Part shown: one piece after another, positions 19,190-30,458 of the stretch
Position numbering within the stretch: the stretch's first letter is position 1
Layout: every line of letters begins with the position of its first letter
From: Seminavis robusta
Taxonomy: Eukaryota; Bacillariophyta; Bacillariophyceae; Naviculales; Naviculaceae
Direction: 5' to 3'
DNA length: 64,000 nucleotides
Assembly: GCA_903772945.1 (NCBI GenBank)
Contig: CAICTM010000254.1
Coordinates: 20,060-84,059 of the forward strand
Made by a program: the position numbers and the translations under genes
The notes under the pieces: generated by a model
Databases searched by the model: none
What the model saw: the letters and a program-made list of their open reading frames with translations, nothing else
What the model was told of the DNA's origin: nothing

Positions 19190-20140
19190 TTAATAATAGC
19201 CAAGCTCCAAAACACCTCCCGAGTTGGGAATAATCTCATCCGGTGCATAGACACCGGTCAAAATCTTCAATTCTTGCAATTCATATTCCAAACTGGGTCT
19301 TGGCAGAATGGTCAATTTTCCATCGGGACATGGTTCAAAGTACTGTCCCAATCGACTGGTGACTTGTCGTGGGTTGGGTTGGCGCAGAGGAATAATGAAC
19401 GAGTCGGCTCCAAAGAAAATTCCGGAATCATAGAGATCATTTCCACACGCCATACTACCCGTCCGACTGACCCGACATTTTTGCCATCCCTTCAATGGTT
19501 GTTTGTAAAACAAAAATGCCGCCACACTGGATCGGGCTTGTCCCAGTGACGCCCATCCACGTGGGTTGTAGCCACCGCACCATTGTCCCGCCACTTTGGC
19601 GAGTACCACGGCCGCACCTTTCCCGTCGACTTTGGAATGAAACGTTTTGGCATCGTATCCATCTCGATTGGCATCGTAGACGACCTGGAGAGGACGTGTC
19701 TCGAGTTGGGTGGATTTGAGCAGGGGTCGGACAAAGGCGGCATCTCCAAATTCAAAGGGAACCACATTGTCGTTCATTTCGTACGTGGCAGCTTGTCCTT
19801 CGGGGTACGTGACAATATTCGACGACGAGTAAGATTGCTTCTTGCCGCTGCCCTTGGCTTTTTTGTCGTTTTTGCCCAATTGTTGAATGGATTTGGCAAC
19901 CTGAAGGACACTGGGGGCCACAGGAAGAGCCACTGCCGCGACTCCAGCAGCCTTGACAGAATTCGGCAACATGGAAACTGCTTCCATGGGAGATTCGGCC
20001 GTCGAAACAATATTCATCAGGCCTTCTGACCCCGAGTTCACCAGGGAAACGGCATCTGGAATGGAAAACGAATGGACTACGCCACTCGATGCTACCACCA
20101 AAGTGGTCACACACAATGCATTCTTCCACAACAATACCAT
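19190..20140 (-). CDS. TLD-domain protein with plastid-type leader
   Basis: A 316-residue single-exon protein. It starts with a signal peptide (VLLWKNALCVTTLVVASSGVVHS) directly followed by FSIP. A Phe right after the predicted cleavage site, then a Ser/Ala-rich stretch, is the pattern of diatom plastid-import leaders (ASAFAP type), so plastid targeting is likely but not certain. A linker with GKNDKKAKGSGKK leads to a TLD-like domain from about residue 155: YDANRDGYDAKTFHSKVDGK, AVVLAKVAGQWCGGYNPRGW and SVAAFLF match the TLD pattern (RDGFxxxxFHxxCDxK, GGYxxxxW, FLFSL). TLD proteins (TBC/LysM-associated domain) are linked to oxidative-stress protection and V-ATPase regulation in other eukaryotes. 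A plastid TLD protein would be unusual. Start chosen at the first ATG. Confidence 0.82.
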   Translation of the reverse strand: MVLLWKNALCVTTLVVASSGVVHSFSIPDAVSLVNSGSEGLMNIVSTAESPMEAVSMLPNSVKAAGVAAVALPVAPSVLQVAKSIQQLGKNDKKAKGSGKKQSYSSSNIVTYPEGQAATYEMNDNVVPFEFGDAAFVRPLLKSTQLETRPLQVVYDANRDGYDAKTFHSKVDGKGAAVVLAKVAGQWCGGYNPRGWASLGQARSSVAAFLFYKQPLKGWQKCRVSRTGSMACGNDLYDSGIFFGADSFIIPLRQPNPRQVTSRLGQYFEPCPDGKLTILPRPSLEYELQELKILTGVYAPDEIIPNSGGVLELGYY

Positions 20141-22783
20141 GGCTGTTTTATTATTACTGGTTTTTTGGTTGGTTGGCTAAAAGGTATCTATTGCAGAATA
20201 CAATTTGTGTGTGCATCTGCTTTTGCAAAAGAATGATGAGACGAATGAGGAAAGGATCCAAGCTGGACCTTCAACCGGCACTCAGTTTGTTAAGTCTCGT
20301 CCTGCCACGTCGTAACCACGTTTCCTCTTGTTTAACGCTACCCTTAGTGGTTTGCCCGACATTTATCCCTGGCCTTAACAAAGAAGTGTCATTGCTATCT
20401 AGGTGCTCTCGAAAAACCCAGCACCCAGCTCCCACCGATACATTCTGGTATCCTATTATAACTGTGTGCTGTTTTGGTTGAGAAGTTTAGGTTTTGCCTG
20501 CTGCTGCTGAGCCCTCTACGGTCATGGGAAGTAAGATGCTTACAACACCCACTCACTGCTGCAAAGTCAGTACAGTTGACACTGATACCGGTAGAGTGGA
20601 TGATATCAGTAGCGACTTGCTTGTGTATGTTGAGAGGCTTTGGTTGCTTGGACGCTTCTCACAGACTTGGATTCAGCCAAAGGAACAAAGAATGCATGCA
20701 TGTGGCAGCCAGTATCAATGACGAGCATCCGAAGGAAACCTGCAGCAATCAGGATGCCACGGGTGCGGACAACATGGTTTTTTAGCAGCAGGGCGGTAAA
20801 CTCCACCAACCAACCAACCAGCCAGCCAGCCGCCATCCCATGCCAAGCAAGAAGCACAACAATCACGGACCTCGCTCCAGTCTGGCGGAAGGGAAAAGAC
20901 GCCAAGACCAAGGCAGCTCAGCCTCAGCCAGCTTGAGGGCAATCGGACTGATGGGGTGTGGTGGTTTAGTATCGGGACAAATCAGCCAGCCGGACTCAGA
21001 GTAATGCCGGACCAGCAACACGAAACCAACTTTCAGCTTGAGGGAAACCTCACCACTCAGCCAACGAAGCAAGAAGATGCAGGGCAGGAGGGCAAACAAA
21101 CTCCTCTGGATTGTGTGGAGGAAAAAGACGCAAAGACCAAGGCGGCTTAGTCTCGTCGGCGAGGAGGACTGGGGAAGCTAATGAGTTAGTGGAAGTAAGC
21201 TGTCGGACCCCTCAATGTTCCCTTTGTCGCTTCCAATTTTACTCTCTGTGCGTGCACAGCGTGGTCTACTACCATGGACCGAAGTGTCCAACACATCACC
21301 AGTGGGGAACTTTCCATGCATCTACTCGTTGTTTTTGCAATACTGTACAGCGTAGTGAGCACGCACGTTTGCTTGTTCAGGTGATGCGATCCATGCAACG
21401 GAACTCACCTCAGACTACCGTAGTGCTTTGCTTCTGTGCCTAGCTACAGCAATGAAATGGATCGTCCAAGTGCACAGGCTTGCCTCGTGCTTTTGACAGG
21501 GCGACCTGTATTGCTTCGTGCTTTTGGCTGGGAGGACGTTTCAACTTCTTATGGTACCGGTCCTTGAAGCGCAATGGCACGAGTTGGAAAGGGAAGTGGA
21601 ATCGAAGATAGAAAATGGTGATCTTCACAATCCTAATACCATCGTCACCAGAAAACTGCCTGGGAGGACATGGCTGTTGCATTGTTGCATTGATCAAATG
21701 GTCTTCCTACTCAATTTACGTACACGAAATTTTGATGATCTGGTGATAAGAGCCTGCCACAGCAAGGAAACTGCTTGGCATCTTCAACTTTGACTTGAGT
21801 TGCCTCACAACGGGCCCTTCGAATGAGCAAGGCACTCCTTCTCGTCAACCTTCGAGGAGCTTGCCATTTTAAAGCAGAAAGCGATGCGCTGCCTGATCCA
21901 GACGCGCCGATGGCTGCTTATCTGAGCTGTGCAGGAGAGCCATTTCGATTGCCAAGTGTTCGTGGGTCCGGTTGCCAAAGGAGAAAACACAACAAGGCTG
22001 CTTAGAAAGCAAACTTACAAGAGATCAAAGAATTTGCCAGGATATAATATTATATCAGGATGCAGGCGGATCGTTCTGGTCTTCTTCTCTTAGAGTCCCC
22101 GAAGAACCAAACGAACGCTAAGTGTTTTCACTGAGGTTCCGGGGGAGTGAATTAATTAATAGTTGAAGTGCAACACTGCAACACTTTGATTTAATGAATG
22201 TTTGCTGAATGCTTGAATGCTCTTTTGGACTTGCGATGGTTTCCAAGCAGTGTTGAAGTTATTTCCTTTGCGTGTCCAAGTACTAAGTGCCGGTACTGTA
22301 GCAGGAGAGCGACGGTGAGTATCATTCCTCGGAGTTTTACTAGAGGTTCTGTCAAAAGTCAAAAGCTTGTTGTAGATGATGTTGTGGTTGTGGTACATGT
22401 ATGTAGCAACCGTGCTCCGCAACAGTTTACTGTGCTTGTTTTCTTCTAAGAAAGATCTAGCTTTGATCCAGTCAGAATTCACCTAGCGAAAGGATACAGC
22501 GCCAATTATCACGAAACTTGACGAAGGAGGCCCTGATAAAAATGGTTGTTCTTGCTATCTAAGTCAGAGTTAGAGTTACCTCTTATGTTGGAAGGTTGAT
22601 ACTCTGCATGGACACTCGATGATTTGGAAAATCAATCGTTTATTAAAAGTGGATGTGCCCTCTTTCAAAGCATCACAGAAGAGTGCAACCTTGAGCGAAC
22701 GGAAGAGTGCTCACAATTCTCGTTCCAAGATCTTGGAGACCTCCAACAATTGAACCTACCATCTCACAAAAGCAATCTTTATC
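20141..22783. other. 2.6 kb intergenic region without supported gene
   Basis: Short ORFs only (for example 20640-20936 and 21518-21793 plus), lacking domain features or consistent codon preference. One TACCGGTA at 20586. The right end must carry the promoter and leader of the gene at 22784. Confidence 0.45.
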
Positions 22784-23425
22784 ATGACAGTTCCAAACAT
22801 CATTGTTGTTGTGCAGGAGGATGAATCCGACTTGGACTCTGTTGTCACTTTCACAGAAGAAGATTTGGAAATGTGGGAAGAGATTTTTGTTTCAACAACA
22901 CCAACGGGGTTGCTAGGCCTTCCCAGGTATCCCCGGCGCAGACCAAGCGTGAAGACTGAAAAGAATTCGTCCAAGAGTCGATCTCCTCCAGGACTCCCTA
23001 AACGTCAGGCTAGCGGTCTATCTCTGGGCTCCTCCTCTGCAGCCAACGACGAGGCTGATGAACCCTTGGCGCCCCCACGGGAAATTGAAAAGATTGAAGA
23101 TCTGAGGTCCAGCTGGGTGCCTTCTCCGCCCAAACGACGAGCTACGTTTGTGTTCAAGGATTCGGTCTTTGAATACATTAATGTCCTTGACTTCAGTGAC
23201 GACGAAGACGAAGACGAACCCGAAAGCACCTCTCTGAACACGGACGAGTCGAGTCCGGCAAGAAGAAGACGCTTCCACCGTTCAAGTCAACTGGTTCCCC
23301 CGAAGCCACCACGACGTCAACCGAGCATGAGCAGTGAAGACGAAAAGGTTGCCGTCTTCTTCGAGAGTCGGGTGGGTGGAATGACTCGAATAATGCCACG
23401 GATTCCCTCTGCAAGAAGTGCTTAG
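22784..23425 (+). CDS. Small disordered acidic/basic protein (unknown)
   Basis: A 213-residue ORF. It begins with MTVPNIIVVVQEDESDLDSV and an acidic EEDLEMWEEIF stretch. It then alternates basic Pro-rich blocks (PRYPRRRPSVKTEK, SPPGLPKRQAS, VPSPPKRRATFVF, VPPKPPRRQPSMSSEDEK) with an acidic cluster (FSDDEDEDEPES). Many SP and PxxP sites suggest phospho-regulation or SH3-type binding. The motif PPKRRATFVFKDSVFEYIN looks like a short docking element. No enzymatic domain is seen. It converges with the solute-binding-domain gene at 23550, leaving about 125 bases between stops. Confidence 0.7.
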   Translation: MTVPNIIVVVQEDESDLDSVVTFTEEDLEMWEEIFVSTTPTGLLGLPRYPRRRPSVKTEKNSSKSRSPPGLPKRQASGLSLGSSSAANDEADEPLAPPREIEKIEDLRSSWVPSPPKRRATFVFKDSVFEYINVLDFSDDEDEDEPESTSLNTDESSPARRRRFHRSSQLVPPKPPRRQPSMSSEDEKVAVFFESRVGGMTRIMPRIPSARSA

Positions 23426-23549
23426 TAATGATGTCAACTAGAGAGCTTAATTAAAGGGGAATATGTAACATGGTATTCAAATACAAATACATGAAGTGAT
23501 GAAGTGATTACAAACGTAAGAATTTTCGCTAAAGAACCAATGCTACCTA

Positions 23550-26024
23550 CTAGTTGCTGTGGAATTGGTCAATAGAGAGTGGGTTTATCAGCGGGGTGCT
23601 TCCATCGTTCAGCAAATTGTGCCCTTGCCTTGGGATCAGCCCTGCCAAGTTTGCCTCATAGATATCTCCATAATTTCCAAGCTTCAAAACCATCAACTTG
23701 AACATTAGACTGTAGGTTGGACCAAATAGATCAACCGAAGGCATGCGAGAGGCGTCTACTTTTCCAATGCTGCTCTCCTCAGCATAGATGAGGCCATTGA
23801 TAATCCACCTGACAAAGTCGGACCACTGAGATGCATCCTGATTGGTAACCAGAGTCAGCATCTCCCCTTCTTCACCATAAAAATAAACAGGACTGAAGCC
23901 GTATCCTCTCATTGTAACTGGCTCATGGATATCAGCCTGCAGGGAATATGGCATACCTGCCACAACATCCACCATGTCATTGGCCAGTGCCAGGTACCCA
24001 GACGTAGGATCCTCCAGCATAACAAATTCCACCAACTCACTGCCATCAAATATAGCTACTGCCAAACATCTGCAGAGGTCCACGTCCATGCCAACCCAAG
24101 TCGCGTTTGCTTCTTCTGCAAATCCAGGCCTGTCAGGAAATACACCACACCTCAGGTATCCCCTCTGACCAATCATCTGCAGGGTGCCATTTGGAACCAC
24201 TTGTGGAAGGATTTGAGTTTGAAGTGCTGGGTTCAAGCTCAATGCAGAAAGTGGAGGGGAGTAGAGCAGCCCAGCCTTTTCCTGGACACCCCTCACAAGC
24301 AAGTTTTGGCCAGTCCTTGGAATAGTAAGAGCCAAAGTTCGGTTGAAGATTTCTCCCCAGTTCCCTACAGCGGCTATGGCATGGTGGTACATGTCTTGAT
24401 ATTCCTCTCCAAACCAATCAACCTTGGGGAAGAGAGAGGCTGTTTGCTGGGTTATGCCTTCTAGTTCTGCAGTGAAAAAGGCCTGAAGGACGGAATTGAC
24501 AAAATCTGTCCACTGGGGGTCACCACCTGTGGTGACCATGGCCAGTGGTTCCATGGATAACAGTTTGGGACCCTTTACAAATTCACCAGTGTATCCAGCA
24601 TCCCTGACAGGATATTTTGAAAGCTCCTGGGGCTCTGCAGCAATGACATTGCAGGTCCCCTCTGCAAATGCTGTTACAGGGCTGTCAGAGCTGTGCAGCA
24701 AGTGGATACCAGATCCATCAAGGTGTGCTTGGACAACATCATTGGTGGTTGTGGCTTCATACACGCATACAACCAAATCTCTGCAGACACCTGTGAGAGT
24801 GTCTCCTTTTTGAGCACAATCCACCATGTCAGGTTGACCGGCAAACAAGACACCAGTGAAGTACCATGGTACGGAAAAGGATTTTGGCCTTTCAGAGTAC
24901 TGCTCATATACATCCCGTCTCATATTGAATGTGATGTGTGCTGTCACAACGTCAATCGTGAGATTGTCAAGGTTGGCCCATGAATCCTGAAATGCAACCA
25001 CAGAGTAGCTTGTCTTGTTGGGGTCCCCATTGAAGATTGCTGCTGACAAAGCACTGCACAGTTCCAAGCTTAGTCCATGACCTTGGTCAATTTCATTCCC
25101 GTTTACCCAACAGCGAATGAACCCACGGTCTTTTATGCTTTTGAGAATTGGCTTCAGCAACTTGGTGCCTCCCAATGTGGTGACATTGAGGCTATCCAAA
25201 TCTACATCAGCTGGCATGTGTATCCCCTGTTCAGTATCCGTGTTGTTGTCTGTACTGGATTCCATGATCACCATAACAATGAACGCAATGATAACCACAG
25301 TGGCAAGCACAATGGCTGCTCCAGTCATAAAGCCCCACTTGTGCTGCTCTTCTGTGCTGACCACCTCTGCTGTGGGTGCTGACCTGATTTGTTCCAATTC
25401 TGCCCTGAGCCTATCGGCGTTGTCCTGATCTGTGACCAACCTCGCCGTTGCAGTGTAGGGTTCCTGGGAGGCAAGCCGGGTGGGGTCTTGATGCCTTGGA
25501 TGATGTGATTGATTGTTCCGACTTGGACTCTCCGATCCTGCTGTTACTCCTGGGTTAACACGCACGGCAAAAGCCCCTGGCCGCCCCTCTTCAGCTGGTC
25601 TTGGTGGCGCCGGTTCTGGCAGTGACATTGGTAGGGAAAGCAATTGCGAAATGCCGGTCTCCGTGCCTACAAGGGAACCATCGTCTGTTGCTAGACTATT
25701 CAAGAAGGGATGTAGTTCTCTGTTTCTGTCGTCGGCGGTATTCTTCTCTTTCGCATCAACAAGATCCTGTTGCCCTTCATTTTCGATTGTCTTCTGCTGT
25801 TGTGCCTTTGCTTTTGCACCGCTCACCATTGTTTTCTGCCGATCTTGCGCCTTTCCTTTAGCTATATTCTTTCCTTCCTTCTCAACCATGGTATCGTCTA
25901 TTTTGCTACCAGGTGCTTTCCCCCCTGGGATAGCGTTTGCGTCGCCCACTGCCTGCTCTCCCTTCTCAGCTGCTATCGTAGCTGTCGTGGCTTCGCTGCC
26001 GACAGCCGTGCTCTGATCATTCAT
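23550..26024 (-). CDS. Type II membrane protein with two bacterial-type solute-binding domains
   Basis: From the first true ATG (26024) the product is 824 residues. The N-terminal ~225 residues are disordered (Ala/Lys/Gln-rich, then Pro-rich) and presumably cytosolic. A TM helix follows (about 229-252, TGAAIVLATVVIIAFIVMVI). The outside part holds two tandem domains like bacterial family-3 amino-acid-binding proteins (SBP_bac_3, the AapJ/GltI type). The first (about 290-575) has RGFIRCWVNG, GLSLELCSALSAAIF, VDVVTA-like and YSERPKSFSVPWYFTGV blocks and ends in WGEIFNRTLALTIPRTGQN. The second (about 611-812) has RGYLRCGVFPDRPGF, GMDVDLCRCLAVAIF and YGDIYEANLAGLIPRQGHN. In bacteria such domains bind amino acids in the periplasm. 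Here a membrane-tethered receptor or capture protein is inferred. No introns. A decayed copy lies upstream at 27152-27957. Confidence 0.87.
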   Translation of the reverse strand: MNDQSTAVGSEATTATIAAEKGEQAVGDANAIPGGKAPGSKIDDTMVEKEGKNIAKGKAQDRQKTMVSGAKAKAQQQKTIENEGQQDLVDAKEKNTADDRNRELHPFLNSLATDDGSLVGTETGISQLLSLPMSLPEPAPPRPAEEGRPGAFAVRVNPGVTAGSESPSRNNQSHHPRHQDPTRLASQEPYTATARLVTDQDNADRLRAELEQIRSAPTAEVVSTEEQHKWGFMTGAAIVLATVVIIAFIVMVIMESSTDNNTDTEQGIHMPADVDLDSLNVTTLGGTKLLKPILKSIKDRGFIRCWVNGNEIDQGHGLSLELCSALSAAIFNGDPNKTSYSVVAFQDSWANLDNLTIDVVTAHITFNMRRDVYEQYSERPKSFSVPWYFTGVLFAGQPDMVDCAQKGDTLTGVCRDLVVCVYEATTTNDVVQAHLDGSGIHLLHSSDSPVTAFAEGTCNVIAAEPQELSKYPVRDAGYTGEFVKGPKLLSMEPLAMVTTGGDPQWTDFVNSVLQAFFTAELEGITQQTASLFPKVDWFGEEYQDMYHHAIAAVGNWGEIFNRTLALTIPRTGQNLLVRGVQEKAGLLYSPPLSALSLNPALQTQILPQVVPNGTLQMIGQRGYLRCGVFPDRPGFAEEANATWVGMDVDLCRCLAVAIFDGSELVEFVMLEDPTSGYLALANDMVDVVAGMPYSLQADIHEPVTMRGYGFSPVYFYGEEGEMLTLVTNQDASQWSDFVRWIINGLIYAEESSIGKVDASRMPSVDLFGPTYSLMFKLMVLKLGNYGDIYEANLAGLIPRQGHNLLNDGSTPLINPLSIDQFHSN

Positions 26025-26217
26025 CGTTTCGTTCAGTTTTGAGATTCTTCTGAAAGGTGGCTGCAGGAGCTCGACCGCGGCAATAATACCACACACTCGT
26101 TTTGAGCTGCTTCTTTCGAAAACTCCTCGTTCGTTTGACTACAGTACACGTAACCATAAAATAAATAAAATAAATAAAATAAATAACTATAAAGGGGATT
26201 ACGTGAAAGGAACGGTA
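26025..26217. repeat. 5' flank with AAAATAAAT microsatellite
   Basis: At 26156-26189 there is a run of alternating AAAT/AAAAT units (about four copies of AAATAAATA). It lies upstream of the solute-binding gene and downstream of the possible exon at 26218. Confidence 0.6.
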
Positions 26218-26652
26218 CTAGGTAACGTCCGCTTGTAAAAAGTAGGGGAAGGGGTCAAGGGGTTCTGGGCGTGAAGTAGGCATATATGGACCGGCAAGGA
26301 CTGAGGACGGGGATGAGCCGGAGGAATAGAGGGATCGAGCTTGGCGTGTAACAGCGCGTTGAAAGTGTTGTGCTAAGTGGGTAGATAGATTGAGGGCAAG
26401 GGATTGGTGTGCCCACCGTGAAGGTGTATAGGGCTGGGTGTCAATGGAGTAGTTGGTGGGGGTGACAAAGTGGGTATCAGCAGTGGGGAGAATGGCGGTC
26501 GGGGCTGAAAGGAGTTGGCTGTAGGAGCGTTGGGAGTGGGTGGTACTGAGATCTTCTTTCGTGCCAGTGGGAAGCTCAAAGTCAAAGTACCGTGGCACAG
26601 TCGTGCAGTTCAAGATACGAAGAGAAGGAAGACTGGTGATATCGAAAAGGAC
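26218..26652 (-). CDS. Possible terminal exon of an unrecognised gene
   Basis: A minus-strand frame of 144 codons begins right after a possible acceptor (CTGATAG at 26660-26653) and ends at 26218. It reads from VLFDITSLPSLRILNC, with an LRR-like opening, to PLDPFPYFLQADVT. There is no ATG at its start, and I could not identify an upstream exon, so it may be a gene remnant or chance. The Thr/Ser/Pro-rich composition gives no function. Confidence 0.25.
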   Translation of the reverse strand, partial: VLFDITSLPSLRILNCTTVPRYFDFELPTGTKEDLSTTHSQRSYSQLLSAPTAILPTADTHFVTPTNYSIDTQPYTPSRWAHQSLALNLSTHLAQHFQRAVTRQARSLYSSGSSPSSVLAGPYMPTSRPEPLDPFPYFLQADVT

Positions 26653-27151
26653 CTATCAGATAATTTTCCTTCGAGTTCCGAAAGAATGACCCCAGAGCCA
26701 AGCATTAGAGGGAATTTCTCCAGTTTAGCGGGAGATTAAGCCATTTTACAAATCAATGACTCCAACTGGGACATCTTGTGCTGCGAACTGCGAACTGCAA
26801 ACATCTAACATCTATCTTGTGTGGTGCTTTTTAAATGCTTTTTGCCGAGTCCAAGAAGAGTCCAAGCTAGGTCCAACCTTGCAGCTGATCACCGTTTCCT
26901 CTTGGGTCTCACTATCCAGGCTGACTGGGCTCTTTGGGGCCTCACTATCCATACGGATCTCCGGGGCCTCCTGAAGGCCTGAAGGTGGTTTCCGTACTAT
27001 CCTTGTCTTGCAAGCTTGCTAATCCTGTTGGAAAGGCCACCGCTTCCTCCTTTTGTCCGATTGAACTAATCCAGAAAAACGATTCATTTTGACTGCATTT
27101 TGAGTTTTACCTCCTGGGATCTACATATCCAGGTGCTATGGAATTTTTGGT

Positions 27152-27957
27152 TATTGGAGAGTGGGTTTATCAGCAGGGTGCTTCCATTGTCCACTAAATT
27201 GTGTCCTTGCCTTGGGGATCAGCCCTGCCAAGTTTGCCTCCTGGCTAGATATCTCCATAGTTTCCAAACTTCCAAACCATTAACTTGAACATTAGCCCAA
27301 ATAGGTCAACTGAAGGCATGCGAGAGGCATCTTCTTGTCCAATGCTGTTATCCTCAGCATAGACCAGGCCACTGGCATAAAATGGTCCACCTGACTTTGG
27401 ACCACTGAGATGCCTCCTGATTCGTGACCAGAGTCAGTCATCTTGTCAAGTCACCATGGCCAAGGGTCCCATGGATAAAATCTTGGGGCCCGTGGCGTAT
27501 TTGTCTGTTTACCCAGCATCCCTTGCAGATTGTTTGGACAGTTCATGTGGTTATCCTCCTGTTTCACATTGCAACTTCCTTCAGCCAGTAAGTCAAGATG
27601 GTTTTCAAAGCTGTGAACCAGGTGAATACCAGATCCATCAAGATGTGCTTGTACCGGTACAACATCACTTGTAGTTGTAGCTTCACTAACACACACAACC
27701 AGGTCTTTGCATGTGGGAGTGCTGCATTGCTCTGCTCATTCTACCATATCTGGGTGCCCAGCAAACAAGACTCCAGCGAAATACCAGGATACGGAGAATG
27801 AAATTGGTTCTGAGGAGAACTTTTCATAGACACCTCTCTCATGCTGATTGTGATGTGGAATGTAAGCATGCACATCAGTTGTCTTAATAGTGTCATGGTT
27901 GGTTTTGTGGAGTCCCTAAACGAGATCTGCGAATATGTGGTCCTGGTGGGGTCATGC
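27152..27957 (-). pseudogene. Decayed, internally deleted copy of the solute-binding receptor gene
   Basis: The left part (27152-27440) matches the C-terminal end of the gene at 23550, including the same GAGTGGGTTTATCAGC start and the SVDLFG and PRQGHN-region codons. At about 27440 the match jumps to the middle of the first binding domain (TTGGDPQW region), so roughly 690 bases present in the intact gene are missing. The match then continues through VCVSEATTTSDVV and AHLDGSGIHLVHS up to about 27957. The frame is broken by stops and indels throughout, for example in the tract at 27696. It is therefore a duplicated pseudogene in the same orientation, about 3.6 kb from the intact gene. No N-terminal or TM part remains. 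Confidence 0.8.
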
Positions 27958-28729
27958 TTCTCCCGCCGACGTTTCCATCAGCTTCAGCAGAAGCTTCAAA
28001 GTCCCCTCCTTTTTACTTGACTTCAGCTCCTCCCCCATGACCGACGGGGCGCTTGCCACTCTCGCTTTTTAGTATTGTTGCTTGCTACTGGTACAACCTC
28101 GTAGATCCTCGTTTTGTTGCCGGATCTTCCGTGAGGTTCGCGTACCTGTACGTGTAGCCAGCGCGGCAGTGGAGAACCCCCCCCCCCGCACTTCACCGTG
28201 CCCCCCTTGCGAGTGAAAGCTTCGCCCCCCTCTCTCCTAAACATCCACAAGTGTGATATTGTTTTCTCGTGACAGCACAGCTACCAATAGCTCTAGTAGC
28301 TACCAAGTAGGCCGCCCAAGATGCGGCAATTAGCTGGCTACAGCGTAGTGCCAGTGTAACAGGCATCGAATTCCGCAACTCCACACTACTCGCTCTCTAG
28401 CTAGCTAGTGTGAACATCTGATATCCTCTACTCAGTACAAGCTACTATGCATAGCTCTGGCGCAAAAGTAGCTGGACATGTAAGTGTTCGATCGTCGTTG
28501 GGGTAGAGTGTCCTGGGGTGAGCATTTCTTAAAAGAGGGGATTTGCTTACGTCAACACCGTGGATCAAACCGGCGGGATCCGTTTCGAAGATCCAAGATC
28601 TTGCCAGCTGGGCGGTCTTCGCGAGCAGCCAAACAGCCAAACGGCAAACTTTGTCTTTTTTTGGCTTTGTTGTCGAAGAGGTCATACCATCAGTTGCAAA
28701 GGGGAAAGAAGAGGAATTAGTTTTGTACA
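27958..28729. other. Intergenic and 5' region of the ARF gene
   Basis: No gene seen. Contains a C-rich run (28179-28190), CTAGCTAGCTAG near 28398, and the ARF promoter and leader immediately before 28730. Confidence 0.4.
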
Positions 28730-29674
<945 letters not shown>

Positions 29675-30458
29675 ATAAAAAATGCAGAAACAGAGGAGTG
29701 GTGGAATTAATTGACAATAATTGTGGATGATGTGATTGAAATGAAATGATCCGGTGTTTGGCTGGCTCGACTTTTTTACAATCCACGATTTGTTTGCATT
29801 TCACGCACTGAGTGGCTCACTCAATTGCCATTATACATGTATGATTCCCTTGGTTCATCGTATTGTACTTGTGTGGTACGGTATGAGCTTGGAATAAAAA
29901 ATGTTTAAAAGATGGTTGATGGAAGATAGCATGGTCGAATTTTGTCATGCTGATGTTGTGGCGGCATGCTGGATAATTGCTTTCATCTTTGCGGCCTTTA
30001 ACTCACCGTCTCGTCATTGGGCTGCCTTGCTGGTGCCGTAGTTAGTTAGCTTGTTGGTGGCCGTACCGGTAGGCTTGTTTCGTCAAACGTAACATGGGTT
30101 GCTCTTCCGAGCAGCCTTCCCTGCCTTCGTCGTGCTGGTAACTCTCGAAGCGTTCGGTACTCCAATGACTTTGAAATCCAGACCTCTGGCTCATAGCCAG
30201 CCCTGGCGCCAGAGGAGCGGTATCCACGGCACGGTAGCTTGTGGAGGACACATTCTCTACATGTCATGCCACTAGCTGACTAGCTAGTCATCGGTGTTGT
30301 TCTAGACGATAGCGATTCGAAGTACGGTTGTAGCTAGAAGAGATTTCCTAAATAATGAAGCCAGGTCCTCCGTATCGTTTCTCTGCGTCATGCTCCAGCC
30401 ACCATGTTGTCGAAAAGTTGGTGCTCAAATGGTGGCTACTAGTAGTAGGAAATAGAGA
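29675..30458. other. Intergenic region between convergent ARF and kinase genes
   Basis: No gene seen. Short minus-strand ORFs at 30042-30267 lack support. One TACCGGTA at 30064. Confidence 0.45.

Noticed and set aside
21518-21793. 91-residue plus ORF
   Set aside because: No recognisable motif, no neighbour support, short length.
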